Part shown: positions 34,741 through 47,229 of the stretch, one piece after another
Layout: the number at the start of each line of letters is the position of its first letter
How positions within the stretch are numbered: position 1 is the stretch's first letter
Assembly: GCA_006176705.1 (NCBI GenBank)
Contig: QRFJ01000501.1
Span: forward strand, 186,001 to 250,000
DNA: 64,000 nt
Direction of reading: 5' to 3'
From: Cocos nucifera
Taxonomy: Eukaryota; Streptophyta; Magnoliopsida; Arecales; Arecaceae
Notes under the pieces: model-generated
Seen by the model: only the letters and a program-made list of their open reading frames with translations
The model's database searches: none
What the model was told of the DNA's origin: nothing
Position numbers and translations under genes: made by a program

Positions 34741-36655
34741 CAACTGTATCAGAGCCATGGTTCTAAATTGTTTAGATCTTGAGGTTTAATTTTTATTTTA
34801 ATTAGAAAATAAAGTGATTTTAGATGTCACATGAGATGTGAAATCAGATCTAAAATCAGAAAAATTTAAAATTAAATGATTTGATCTAAAGATTAAGAAG
34901 ATATGGCATGACTAGTTCTAGAATAGAAATTTCTATAGATAGTTTGCATGTCTTTGATTTAATCTGAATTAAATCATATTTTAGATCTTATTATTTTACT
35001 ATTTCTGATATTATAAGTTATAATAACATTGATAAATACAAATAAAAATTATTTAATTTTAAATCATCATATGAGATATGATTGATGCATGATCTAGACT
35101 AGTTGTAGAAATAGTTCCTACAAATTGTCTAGATTAGAATTTATTTTTGATTTTAGATCAATTTAAATCGAATTTTTTAGATTATTATGAGATAATTTAG
35201 ATCTTAAAAACATGCATAGTATGATACATGAGATGTATGCAAAATATGCCTTGATTAGATCTAAATTTATATATGAATATATGATATAGATCTATAACTG
35301 TTTTGTAGATTTACAGTTCCTGATTAAGGCGTTCCTCTTGGCCTGTCCGGTCATAAGAACGAAGAAGGGTTTAAAGGCCCTCCTTCTTCATTCGATTGGG
35401 GTGTCCTTATGAGTGTAGGGGTGACTGCGTGTTCGTCCTTGAATCAGAAAAACCCAAACTTACTTACTGCAAAACCCTAATCCTGAAACCCTAGGATGTA
35501 TTTGTGCATATTTTGTTTATGAACCCCAACTTAATTTAAAGAATTAATTTATGGAATAGTCAATTAGGTCTAAATTGAGAATTTCAGATTCTAAGACATA
35601 TCATATACTGAGGTTTCGGGCTAGGTAGCTCAAATTCAGGTTCTAAGGGTTGATCCAAACCGATTAAGAGTGTGGTTGATTGGATCAACAATGCTTAAAT
35701 GACCAGCCCTAATAGGATTTAAGTCTGGGTCAAGATCGAGTCACGATCAAAGCAAGACTAATTATGCTAAGAGGTAGAGTCTGGATTGTAGGCTAAACCC
35801 AATTGTTCTGGACTCAACAATTTGGCTGTCTAAGGTAAGTTTGGCACAGACGACCGACTGATTTTTTAAATTGACAGCTTTACTCGACCTTGAATTGCGT
35901 TTTCTTTATTTCTGTCAGAGTAAACGCATATTCCTTCCACCGGTCTCACTTACCTGGCCATATCTGTTGACACAGTTCTGAATCTGAGGTGGTCAATAAA
36001 ATCCGAGCTGACCCAGCTACTAGGTTAGTCTAATTGTTATGACTAAGCCAAGTCTAGTTATGAGACCTGAATCAATTCTCCCTTAAGAAAAGATTTTAAG
36101 TCTGAGTCTTCCACCATGTAAGACGTGCGGGGCCCTCCGGGTTGATGGTCTCGGTTGGATTACAGTGGCTCAGTGCACCGGGAGACGCAACCTGGTCTAT
36201 TAGGCATTGGATCTATGGGCTGGAGGATGAGTTGGGGCTCAATATTCTGAGATACGGTGGAGAGACCCAATTAGGACCCAGTCTATGCAAATTGCGTGGG
36301 TCTACTTAACTAAGGAGTGGAAATCAATAATTTCGGATACGGTGAGATTCATGATTCGAGATCAAGTTTGGGTGCACCGATGATTACGAGAATCATTGAA
36401 CAAGCAGTTGTTTCACTCATTGGCTAACCCATCACCAATAACTGTTTTAGGTGAGGTGATGAGTCAGTTGGTAAGAACCGCACCACCCATAGAAATCATC
36501 AATCGCGGAGATTTTCGCATCTCTACCAAAGGGCAGTGTAGGATCCGAGAAAATAGGGGAGCTAATTTGTTTTAAAAATAAAATCGCCTAAAATAAATTG
36601 TCAAGTCAAAAATTACAAGTATCTAACTAGAATCTTGACTTCTCTACAGGAAAAT
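34741..36655 (+). other. Second copia primer site and leader (indel-rich)
   Basis: It opens with CTGTATCAGAGCCATGG (34744-34760), the tRNA-Met site lacking one G, directly after truncated RT. It then follows the leader of 29593-31448 with very many one-base insertions and deletions and fewer substitutions. There is no coding region. Confidence 0.8.
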
Positions 36656-37460
36656 TCTGGTCCAACCCACTGGCACGTATCCTAGACACACATTAGACTG
36701 ACTGGACCCAATTATAAAGATTGGCTCAGGAACTACAAAATTGTTTTGGGTCAGAGAAGAACACATGTTTTGGACCAGGACCCTCCCACCTACCTGCTCG
36801 TCCATCCACTGAACAGAGAGGTCTTTTGGAAATGGATTTGACGAAAATAAGGCCAGATACTAAATGTTGGGCCGATGTCTGATAGTTCCAGCGCCAACAT
36901 GAAGATATCAGGACGCTCTGCCAAAGTTGGCTCACCTGCAGAGCATGTTGGTGAACAGGACAGTCGCACAGCCAAATATCAAGTCACGAAACGACTTTTT
37001 AAGGCTAAGATGCCGTGATGGGCAGTCAGTCCAAGATACACTGTCTGACAATGATCAAGGACATTGGAAAGCTTGACGAAGCTCGGTGTGAAGTTGGACT
37101 TTGGACTTAGCAGAACGAGTATTATTCTGCAATCTTGACTGATGCATATGGGCAATCATCATGGAAATTATCACATGCAAAAAACTTCAGAATTCCTTTG
37201 GCGAGTGATGAATATGCATGGTCTACCGCTGAGATTCTGATGAAAGTTCTAAAGGCTCAGTTCTTTGCTATTGAACGGACACTTCTTCCAAAAGAAGTCT
37301 TATGGAAAAGAAAAAGAAGTCTGTGAAAAAAGCAAAAGTAGAAGGATCAAATAAGAGAAGCGCAAGAACCGGAAGAAGAAGGTCGATGGCAAAGGAAAAG
37401 GTTTACCATGCTGCAACAGCGACGGCCATTTGGAAGCGGAAGCTGCCCCTACTTACCTAG
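36656..37460 (+). pseudogene. Second copia gag (indel-rich)
   Basis: Collinear with 31449-32240 but unreadable beyond short stretches because of one-base indels. Recognisable DNA blocks are the LTGPNYKDWLRN-coding part (near 36690), the QSVQDHCLTMIKD-coding part (near 37025) and the Lys-rich part before the zinc knuckle (37300-37440). It retains CGA at 36992 where the first copy has a TGA stop. It ends inside the zinc-knuckle coding region, where LTR fragment L4 starts. Confidence 0.75.
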
Positions 37461-38704
37461 CATGAACCTAACTGGGTCACACAAACAAGGGTTTGAATTT
37501 GTGATCATCAATTGAACTGATCTAGTTCAATTGATCTGAATGAGATTCAATTAGGTTCAAAGAAATCGTGCTAGCACTCGATTGAACCTAACGTTCTTCT
37601 TTTACTATCATAAATAAGTTGTCCTGACTAAGCCAAAGGAGTTTGTGCTCAATCAGAGGCCTTCATATGGTCTGACTGGAGGTTGTCCAAGTCAGAATAG
37701 GTTGTCTTATTTGTAAGACATTACCTGCCATTTTTGGTCACCTGCCATTTCTTGTTCTTTGACTTTGGTCAAAAGTCTACCTTTGACTGGTCAAACGTTG
37801 ACCATTCATCCTTTGACTTTTGACCACATGTCATGCACCTATTGGAGAGCTGGTGGGGGCCTGTCCCCCTGCCAGAACCTGGCAAGGAGAAGGGCGCACG
37901 CCAAGGGTGGCGTGAGCCCAAGTAGGAGGCGCCTAGGAGTCCTTGTTGGACAAGGACTCCACCTCCCTTTTGGATTCCAATCAGAGTTCTACTAAGAATC
38001 CAGTTTGACTGGTCTTAGGTGCCCTCTAAGGAGGAATCCAGGGGTCTCTATTCCAACCAATCAGATTTAGATCTGATTTCACAAAGGGTTGTGATTGGTT
38101 GAGAGGAAGAGGAGTTGGATCACAAGAGGTCTATAAATAAGACCCTGCGCCTAACCCTAATTCCAATGCTATTAGACACGCCCCAAGGCTGCCTCTCCCC
38201 TCCTTCTCCACGCCATAGTCTCTTCTCCCCTTGCTCTCCACGTCCAAAAGGTATTTTGGACTTTGGTTGGTGCGATTCAGATCAAGGAAAGGCGATCAAA
38301 AGCAAGAAGGCTGCGCTGCTGCAAAAGGACGACTGCAGATCTTCAAAAGAGTTTTGAAGATCCTCCAGATCAGATCCAGATCTGATTTTTGGAGGTGTGA
38401 TAGAGAAGAAGAGGATCTCCAGATCCAACCCGAGTGGATATCGATAGAGGCCAGGCGCTTGCATGGCTAAGATCCAGAACCTTCCGCTGTAATCAGGATC
38501 ATCTACAGGGTAATAGGATTACCCAAATCAGGTAAATTAAATTTGATTTAATTTATCTTATTTTATTTTATTTATTAAAATAATAAGAATCAGATCTGAA
38601 ACATATCAAGATCTGATTGAGATCAAGAGAAAATTTTTGAAATATATCTCTTGATCTAATCAGATCTGAACGAACCTGGACCGGGAAATCAGGATTTTCC
38701 TTCA
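37461..38704 (+). repeat. Copia LTR fragment L4 (3' part)
   Basis: It starts within the LTR (matching L3 from about 28317) and ends at the LTR terminus TTTTCCTTCA. It is almost identical to L3 over about 1.25 kb, including the TATA box near 38130. It is followed directly by another LTR fragment. Confidence 0.87.
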
Positions 38705-39548
38705 GCAAGGAAGAGGGCGCACACCACCCTTGGCATGTGCTCAAGTTGGAGGCGCCTAGGAGTCCTTGTTGGACAAGGACTCCATCTTTTTTTTGGATTC
38801 CAATTAGAGTTCTCCTAAGAACCAACTTTGACTGGTCTTAGGCACCCTCTAAGGAGGAATCCAGGTGACTCTATTCCCACCAATCAGATTTAGATCTGAT
38901 TTCACAAAGAGTTGTGATTGGTTGGGAAGAAGAGAAGTTGGATCACAGACAGTCTATAAATAAGATCCTGTGCCCAACCCAAATTGTGATTGGAAGTGAT
39001 TGAAAGGAATCACAATTCCCATGCCCCAAAGCTACCTCTCCCCTCTTCCTCCATGCCAAACCACCTTCTCCCTCTCCTCTCCACGTCCAAAAGGAGTTTT
39101 AGATTTTTGGTTGGTGCGATTCAGATCAAAGAAAGGTGATTGAAAGCTAGAAGGCTGCACTGCTGCAAAGGATGACTGCTGATCTTCAAAAAAAGTTTTG
39201 AAGATCCTTCAGATCAGATTTAGATCTAATTTTTGGAGAAATGATAGAGAAGAAGAGGATCTCCAGATCAAGCCCGAGTGGATATCGATAGAGGCCAGGC
39301 ACTTGCGTGGCTAGATCCAGAACCTTCCGCTGCATACAAGATCATCAACGGGTAATTGGATTACCTAAATCAGATAAATTAAATTTGATTTAATTTATTC
39401 TTATTTTATTTTATTTATTAAAATAATAAGAATCAGATCTAAAACATCTCAGATCTGATATAGATCAAAGAAAAAAAATTTTGAAATATATCTCTTGATC
39501 TGATCAGATCTGAACGAACCTGGACCGGAAAATCAGGATTACCCTTCA
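38705..39548 (+). repeat. Copia LTR fragment L5 (outer right end)
   Basis: It matches L3 from about 28740, starting GCAAGGAAGAGGGCGCAC, to the terminus ATTACCCTTCA, with its own TATA box near 38951. It is more diverged from L3 than L4 is and closer to L1. It forms the right boundary next to the AGTAG duplication at 39549-39553. Confidence 0.87.
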
Positions 39549-39950
39549 AGTAGAACTCTGAATGAAGCACAAATGAATTATACCACCACTAAAAAAGAGT
39601 TGCTAGCCATTGTGTTTGCCCTAGAAAAATTTAGATCATATTTATTAGGATAAAAAATCATAATTTACTCTGATCATTCATCCTTTAGATATCTGCTCTT
39701 AAACAAAGATGCTAAACCATGATTAATTAGATGGATCTTACTACTACAAGAATTTGATATTGAAATTCGAGATAAGAAGGGATCTGAAAATGTTGTAGCA
39801 AACCATCTAACTAGGATCTTAGTTAAAGATAGTGAACCTATATTAATCAGAGAATCTTTTTCAGATGAATAATTGTTAGCAGTTTCACATACAAAGGCCC
39901 CTTGGTTTGCATATATTATCAATTACTTAGTCATAGGATAAATTCCTGAT
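39549..39950 (+). pseudogene. Athila RNase H, second part
   Basis: It resumes the sequence interrupted at 21934. NEAQMNYTTTKKELLAIVFA carries a conserved acidic residue, followed by LEKFRSYLLG and the IIYSDHSSFRYLL block with the next Asp, then RWILLLQEFDIEIRDKKGSE and NVVANHLTR. Stops are at 39652, 39718 and 39868. The order and spacing to RT agree with Ty3/gypsy once the copia insertion is removed. Confidence 0.85.
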
Positions 39951-41188
39951 GGCTGGTCTAAGAATGAGAAGGATCGATCTTTTGCTCAAATCAAATATTA
40001 TTTTTGGGAAGATCCTGAGCTTTTTAGAATTTGTGATGATCAAATCATTCGTAGATGTGTTCCTGAATCTGAACAATTGAGCATCTTACAATTCTGTCAT
40101 ACCCTTGCTTGCGAAGGATATTTTTCTGGATGAAAAACTGCGACAAAAGTATTGCAGAGTGGTTTTTATTGACCAACATTATTTAAGGATGCCCATACTT
40201 TTAGTCAGGAGTGTCTTAAGTGTCAAGCCTTAGGGAATATTTCAAAGAAAGACATGATGCCATTAAACCCCATCTTAGTAGTAGAAATTTTTGATGTGTG
40301 GAGAATTGATTTTATAGAACCTTTTCCACCTTCCAATGGATTTGAATATATTTTGGTGGCTGTTGATTATATTTCTAAATGGATTGAAGCAATAGCAACA
40401 TGAACCAATGATCATAAAGTAGTCTTAAAATTTGTCAAAAGAATATTTTTTCTAGGTTCAAATTTCCACGTGCTACCATTAGCGATAGAGGTACCCATTT
40501 TACAAATCACCAATTTCGAACTTTATTACGAAAATATGGGGTGACACATAAGATAGCTACACCATACCATCCACAAACAAGTGGCCAGGTAGAAGTATCT
40601 AATAGAAAAATTAAGAATATCTTACAAAAGACTATTAGGCCTGATCGAAAAGATTGGTCAGATCGATTAAATGATGCATTATTGGCTTATAGGATATCTT
40701 ATAAAATCCCTGTTGGAATGTCTCCCTATAGATTAATCTATGGAAAAGCATGTCACCTTTTGGTAGAACTTGAACATAAAGCATATTGGGCGATAAAATA
40801 ATTAAAGTTTAATTTAAACCAAGCTAGTTCCAACCGAACGTTACAATTAAGTGAATTAGTTGAATTAAGGCAAGAAGCTTCTGAAAATTCAAAAATCTAT
40901 AAAGAGAAAATGAAAGCCTTTTATGATAAATATATTTCAAGAAAAACCTTTGAACCAAATCAACAAGTCTGGTTATTTAACTCAAAGCTTTGATTATTTC
41001 CTAAAAAATTAAAATCCAGATGGGATGGACCTTACATAGTTAATCACGTATTCCCACATGGGGCAATCAAACTCTATGATCCTAAGACTAGAAATTTTTT
41101 TAAGGTAAATGGTCAAAGGCTTAAACCATATATTGAAGGGATATCATTAAATCAAAATATTGATCAAGTACAATTAATAGAATCATAA
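39951..41188 (+). pseudogene. Athila integrase (degenerate)
   Basis: The zinc-binding part is near 40080-40250 (LQFCHTLACEGYFSG, then CLKCQALGNI). The core has FDVWRIDFIEPFPPSNGFEY (first Asp), YISKWIEAIAT, ATISDRGTHFTNHQF (second Asp) and YHPQTSGQVEVSNRKIKNIL (Glu). The C-terminal part has FEPNQQVWLFNSKL and KLKSRWDGPYIVNHVFPHGA, ending with LKPYIEGIS. Stops are near 40132, 40168, 40402, 40800 and 40992, and a frameshift is near 40455. The pol frame ends with TAA near 41186. No env-like gene follows. Confidence 0.87.
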
Positions 41189-42261
41189 TGAATTAAACTA
41201 TATTGTGTCTGGCTGAAGACAATAAACTTAGTGCTTGTTGGAAGGCAACCCAATATTTCTTGAATCTAATTTATTTTTTTAGTTTATTTCTTTTTAGGCT
41301 AAGTTGGAGAAGGATCAAAAGCTTCAAGACCTATACTAAATGAATAAACATAATTTACACCCTTTTATTTATTTTTTCTCTCCATTGAGGATAATGTCAA
41401 TTAAGTTAGAGGGTAAGAAAAAGAAATTAAAAAAAAATCAAATTTTAAAACTATTTTGAAATTTCTTTTGGATAAATCATATTTCAGGAAAGAGAATCTT
41501 AAGCAAAATAAATTAGAAAAAGTAATAAATTTAGAAAGTATTAGCTAATAATGGCAGCGAATTAAGAAGTAGATTACTTGGTCAGACCATTAGCAGCCTA
41601 CTTAGGTCATTTAAAGGCTAACAACACTTCTAATTGCACATGCACACTAATGAAGCAAAGTAGGCATTGATTATAAGGCTAATTGAGGATTCAATTATCA
41701 CTAAAAATTGATGGTTTATATATATACCTCAATTAAAGAAACTTGAATTTAAGGAAAAAGCCACCTGTTTAAAATAAAAAGTGTAAAACATAGAGTATAT
41801 GTGGATTTTCCTAAACTTAGTAATTGGATCTCTACACCTAAATCAAGTGTGGAGGTTCACATCAAACGGTGAAGGGAAGGCTGGGATGCTTGGCACTATT
41901 ATTCTTTAAAAAAAAAAAAGATAGTGTGAAAGCTACCTTAATTAATGCACTTAACATGGGAGTATATAAAAAATTAACCAAAATAGATGATAAAAGAAGA
42001 TTTGTTTGTCCTTTGAATTAAATCCAAATGCAAAGTTAGTATTCATAAAATAAGTACTGAAAATCTTTAGATGAACTCTAAGAAAATTTCTAATTAATCT
42101 GCCATAAAATTTACTTTTGAAACTCAATACTTAGTTAGTGATACTGTCTAAACTTTTGATCTTAAATCCTAGACCTATTCTTGTGAAGGAGGATCTCAAT
42201 GAAACATGGTAATTAATCTAAACTAAATTCTTTCTTTACTCGAGAACAAGCAAAGCTTAAG
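41189..42261 (+). other. Athila 3' non-coding region
   Basis: No ORF. GCTTGTTGGAAGGCAACCCA (41233-41252) is a sequence block commonly found after Athila pol. The last ~340 bp recur inverted at 51769-52114, and the segment 41035-41180 recurs in the loop at 47043-47182. An env-like ORF, present in some Athila elements, is absent. Confidence 0.75.
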
Positions 42262-42271
42262 TTGGGGGGTA
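42262..42271 (+). promoter_or_regulatory. Athila polypurine tract
   Basis: TTGGGGGGTA directly precedes the LTR TGATAAG. It is repeated inverted at 51769-51780 (CATCTCCCAACT) and at 54973-54985 (CCCCCCAACTTAG). Confidence 0.75.
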
Positions 42272-43907
42272 TGATAAGTACTATAAATTTACCTATAAAA
42301 GCATCAATTTATCAATTAATTTATGTTTATTCTTAAAAATTAATAATTAATTAATATATATTTTTAAAAATTCATATTTTTAATAATTAAAAAATTAATT
42401 AAAAAATAATAAAAATTTAAAAAATAAAATTTTATAATCAATGAAAAGAGCTTATTTTTTTGATCATAACAAAATAAGTTCATACAAAACGAAGCTAAAA
42501 CGAAGAAGATATGAATTTTTAAAAAAATAAAATAAATAAAAATTAAATGAAAATAACATACGGCTCAGTCGGCTCAAGCCATCGTACCATATCAGTCAGT
42601 GCATTCAAATGTGTCAAGCCAAGCCAATGAAGCCAGCATGCCAAGTCAGCCACGTAAGCCGACTCAGCCATAGAAGTCGTCAGCCGATCCACGATCCAGG
42701 CGTGGACCGTCAACTTAGTAGAAATCGATGAATCATAGAGCGACATGTGGTGGACCTAGACTCTTAAAGGATTTATAGAAAATCTATTGTGGCTTATAGG
42801 GCATTTTGGACTTTTCACTTGATGATAGAGATGCTGATTCATTATGGTGGACAGTGCAGTCGATCCACGCGGTCCATGGGAATAATAATTGCACGATCGG
42901 ATGGTTGTAGTAGCTTACGGTCAAGATCGAACAGTGGAGAGAATTTTCAACTTCAGGCTTCATGCGGATCACCATCCAATGGCAGCGCTCGATCCAGGGG
43001 ATGATCTGACGGTCCAAAACACTCTCGACAATGATCAGGACTCCCGACGCGTGATCAGCAGCCAGATTTTCTCCATCAATGCACGACCAAAAGCTAGAAT
43101 TTAATCCGACCTAATCTGGATCGATACGCATCTGATTTTGATGATTTTTGGTCTATTGGATTCCTATTGAATGCTAGATTTCACCAGACTTCACCAGATT
43201 CATCTTAGAGTTGTTTTAATACAAATTTTACTCAGATTTCTTCATATTTTGATGATTAAAAAGGCTCTTTATCCCACATCACTTAGAGAAAAATCCTCCA
43301 CTCCTCCTAGCTCTATAAAAAGGATCCCAAGCCTCTAGAAATGAACAGATCTGGTGAGAGGAAAGTCAAGGTATAGGGTGGAGGCCAAGCTCAGGATTGA
43401 AGGTTGCTTCAAAGCTACAGTGCTGAGAAGAAAAGCCAGTCTTCTATGCCATCTCCATGCCTACGCTGATCTGCGATCTCCTTCTAGTTTTTTTTTCTTT
43501 TTTTTTTCTTTAATTTCTTGTATTTAAATTCTACATGTGAGTTTTAATTTTAATAAAGAAAGCTTTATTGCTCTTTTCAATTCTAGCTCTTTAAATTAAT
43601 TATTCTTTTTTGCTCTTTAATTTTATCGCAAGTAGCCGCTAAGATCTAAATAGTGGATCTTAGTACCAAGTTTATTTTTTACAAAATTTGAATTTTGCCT
43701 TTATTTATAAATCTATTTTCCAACTTTAATTTTTTTTTCAAAAATTCTTCTTTTTTAAAAAAAAAATTAAAGATTTTAGAATTAAATCATTGCCTCTCTG
43801 TGGATTCGACCCAACTCACTACTCTCTTCATAACTTTTAATTAATTTAAAAAGTTAAATTTAAACTGATAAACATGGTGTCTTAATGACAACATCACGCT
43901 CTTATCA
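42272..43907 (+). repeat. Athila central LTR
   Basis: 1636 bp, TGATAAGTAC...CTCTTATCA, with TATA box CTATAAAA at 43313-43320. It serves as 3' LTR of the first element and 5' LTR of the partial second one. A run of A and T with repeated TTAATTAA-like blocks lies near its start. Confidence 0.9.
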
Positions 43908-43912
43908 AGTTT

Positions 43913-43932
43913 TTTGATGCCGTTGTCAAAAA
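43913..43932 (+). promoter_or_regulatory. Degenerate primer binding site of second Athila copy
   Basis: TTTGATGCCGTTGTCAAAAA lies just after the LTR, a decayed form of the tRNA-Asp site seen at 17011. Confidence 0.55.
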
Positions 43933-44928
43933 GGCATAAAAATTAAAATTTTCTCATTTCTTTGATTTTTTTTATTGCCTACTAATTATTTTTCTTCTTT
44001 ATTTTGCAAAAAAAAAGAGAAAAGAATAAAGAAGATTAGGGGACGAACAAAACTTTCAATCCTATTTGGTGAGATCATTCCTAAATCCTAAATTTCTTTT
44101 CTTATTTTTAATATTTACTTTATTTTTAAATTAATTAAAAATTATCTACTTAAACCTAATTAAAAATCTCATCACAAGATTAGAAACCCTAATTATTTAG
44201 AGCATCCATCATATCAATTTTATTTTTGGTGATTGCTGGAGGCAAGGCAAGCTGTTCAAAAATTCAATTAATTACAGGCATCTAGTTTAATTGCATAGAA
44301 TCCCTTGCTTAAAAATCTGAATATGCATATCATATTGAATCAATTTAAGGACACAACCCATTAAATAAGATAAGATGGGGATTTGATCACCCTTCCTTGG
44401 CACATAAATAACCAACCCTCATATTGCATTAACCCAAACCTTAACTCTTAAAATCAATTAGACATCGATCCTTAAGGATATTCGAGCTCAATAGGACAAG
44501 AAAATAATAGAGTTGAAATAGGTTAGGATTAATCAATTTAACTGATGTCTAGAAAAGTGGTTCAGGATGATTGGGCCTGAAAGAAGGTGGTTATTTAATT
44601 AGTTTCGTTCGCTTATCTGACCAAGCACAATGGTGTCTAAGGCAAGCAACGGGGGGACTCCCACCGACCATACACTTACCTGGCCAATTGATTGGCTAAT
44701 CCTTTACGTGCAGGGCTCGAAGGTGATCTTGATAGTTAGGAGCTATCTAGACCTAAGATAATCCTTAGTCATAATTGATTGCCTAACTTATTTTCTAAAT
44801 AACATCAAACATAAACCACAAATCAACTCTTCTCTCTATCATCTCTAGATTTAAGACTCCTTAGGATCTTTCTTTAGAACTCTCACCTCTCTTTCTCTCC
44901 TCTTTTCTTAAAAATAATAATAAAAAAA

Positions 44929-44972
<44 letters not shown>

Positions 44973-44988
44973 TGGGTTGCACTAGTAC
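43933..44988 (+). other. Leader of second Athila copy
   Basis: Collinear with 17031-18067. A pure TA dinucleotide run of about 40 bases at 44931-44971 directly precedes the gag region. No genes. Confidence 0.75.
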
Positions 44989-47042
44989 ATGCACGATAGA
45001 AGATCACTTTTACCTGACCTAGTTATACCAAATCCTGAAATTGAAAGACTAATTCATATAAAACCAAATAATCAAATGGCTAGAAATCATGAAGAACCAC
45101 CTAGACGGATGAAGGAATACTTTATTCCTTCCACCTACAACCCATCAACTTGCATCCACTTACCTGATATCCCTGCTAGCCACTATGAGATCAAGTCGAC
45201 CACAATTCAGATGCTCCCATCTTTTTATGGGAACACCAATGAAGACCCTTACAAACATCTGGATGAATTCTTAGAAATCTGCTCTATGGTAAAAATTTAG
45301 AATTTTTCTGATGATGCCCTTAGACTGACCTTGTTCACTTTCTCATTAAAAGATAAAGCCAAGTACTGGCTTGGCACATTAGAAAGAATAATTCAAACAT
45401 GGGCAGAGATGCAACATGAATTCCTTAAGAAATTTTATCCCATAGGATGAACCAATACCATGAGGCGAGCCATCACGAGATTTGCTTAGCTTTCAGGAGA
45501 ACATGGGAAAGACTTAAGGAACTTCTTGGAAAATGCCCACATCATAGTCTATCTAAGTGGCAAATTGTACAAGCTTTCTATGAAGGTTTAGGAGATCAAT
45601 ATAAGCAGATAGTTGATGCATCCTGTGGAGGTACATTCATGAGCAAAAGTGAGGATGAAGCTTATACCTTGTTTGAAACCTTAAGTGAAAACTCTATTAA
45701 CTATACTTCATTATCCTCTTACGAAAGATCAATTTCTCAACAAAAACGGATAGGAATTTATGAGATCAAAACTCTAGAACATAATTCTAAGGCAAACTTG
45801 AACATAATAGCGTAAAAATTAGATAAAGTTGACCTTATTGCCCAAAAATTAGATCAATTCCTAAATCTAGGTCAACAATCTTCTGCACAATACACACCAA
45901 CTTTTAATTATTAGAAGATTTGCCTTATTTGTGCTAGCCCAATACATCATAAAAGTGAATGTCCCATGGCTACACAATTACCACCTCTTATCTAAGAACA
46001 AGTCCAAGTTGCTCAAGGTTACTCCAAACCACTTAATGACCCATATTCAAATTCATATAACCCTGGTTGGAGAAACCATCCTAATTTCTCTTGAAAACCA
46101 CAACAGACTCAGGCTCAAACCCAAATTCCACCAGTCCAAAATTATCAAAATAGGCAAAGTACCAAAACTATGCCTATAATAAAGGTCAGCCTAGTCAGTC
46201 TTCTCAATCACTGTATTATAATCAGCCCTCATACCTACCTCCTCAACAGACCAATCTAGCTAATGATAAATTCAATCAACTTCAATAATTGATTCTAAGC
46301 CAACAACAATCAATCACCATGCTAGAAGCTCAAATAGGATAATTAGCTAAGTCTAGCATAAGGAGAGAACCAGGTCAATTACTAAGCCAACCAATTATAA
46401 ATCCTAAAAATAATCCATCCAATGTCTATCAACCACCTGGATTTACTCATCCATCTAACATCCTACCTAAGAATCCTCAATTAGAAAATGCCAAAGCAAT
46501 ATCTGAACTTAGAAGTGGTAGGATTCTTAAGGATCCATACCAAGATCGGATGATAGAGGCTAATACTGATGTTAGCCAAGATGAAAAATTTGAAGAAGTG
46601 GTTAGTGCTGAAGCTAATCATATAGAAGAACTTGAGCTTAGAACTGGTACTGATGTCGATAAGATAGATAAAGGAAAGAAGAGAATAGATGAATTAGCCG
46701 AGATATATAAACCCAAAGCCCCTAGAAGCAAGCTCTTCCCATAAAAAAGCAAGAAGCACACAACAAGAAGCTAATGGAACTATTTAAATAAGTTAATATT
46801 AATTTAGCCCTCCTCGATGCAATTCAGCATGTCCTGACCTATGCTAAATTTCTTAAAGAACTCTACATCTAAAAGCGTGAGCCACGAACCACCAAAAGAG
46901 TTATGCTATCTGAGGATGTAAGTGCGGTCCTATTAAATCCAATACCTCAAAAGATGAAAGACCCTAATGCTCCCTTAATTTCATGTGTTATAGGAGGCAT
47001 AACCTTCAACCGAGCATTACTATACATAGGAGCTAGTGCGAA
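44989..47042 (+). pseudogene. Second Athila gag-protease start (truncated)
   Basis: ATG at 44989 (MHDRRSLLPDL). The Gag N-terminus is better preserved than in the first copy: EYFIPSTYNPSTCIHLPDIP and TIQMLPSFYGNTNEDPYKHL are intact to a TAG at 45298. Then come 45447-45815 (WQIVQAFYEGLGDQYKQIV), a degenerate middle, and 46550-46744 (the DVSQDEKFEE linker). The last recognisable block (46780-47042) is the start of the protease, up to the Asp motif with ASANL, where it breaks into pol-end sequence. Stops are at 45298, 45813 and 46742, with frameshifts. Confidence 0.82.
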
Positions 47043-47229
47043 CCTACATAGTTAATCACGTATTCCCACATGGTGCAATCAAACTCTATGATCCTAGGAC
47101 TAAAAATTTCTTTAAGGTAAATGGTCAAACGCTTAAACCATATATTGAAGGGATATCATTAAATCAAAACATTGATCAAGTACCTTCATATTTTCATGTA
47201 TATTGAAGGGATATCTTAAAGAACCTTTG
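47043..47229 (+). other. Scrambled loop between Athila inverted arms
   Basis: 47043-47182 is a copy of the pol end (41035-41180: VNHVFPHG- and LKPYIEGIS-coding DNA), joined by deletion to the protease start. 47183-47229 repeats the TATATTGAAGGGATATC block and then enters minus-strand gag. Together with unmatched left-arm DNA it forms the loop of the inverted repeat. Confidence 0.75.

Larger units (their letters stand above)
21935..39548 (+). mobile_element. Ty1/copia composite (17.6 kb) nested in Athila
   Basis: The outer ends are canonical copia LTR termini (TGTTAGATAT...CCCTTCA) with an AGTAG duplication. Inside lie LTR L1 (3' truncated), a pol fragment, LTR L2 (truncated), full LTR L3, internal leader-gag-pol through RT, a second leader-gag copy without an LTR, LTR fragment L4 and LTR fragment L5. 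The copia domain order INT before RT is seen in 32290-34740. The arrangement needs several recombination events after, or assembly problems within, one insertion. Confidence 0.82.
41927..46885 (+). repeat. Left arm of Athila inverted repeat
   Basis: Spans the 3' internal end, LTR, leader and gag in plus orientation. The reverse complement is at 47230-52114, with all parts in collinear order. The arms appear roughly 90% alike by eye, with small indels. Confidence 0.82.

Noticed and set aside
41189..42261. An env-like third gene after Athila pol
   Set aside because: No open frame or membrane segment is present; the stretch looks like 3' untranslated sequence with a GGCAACCCA block.
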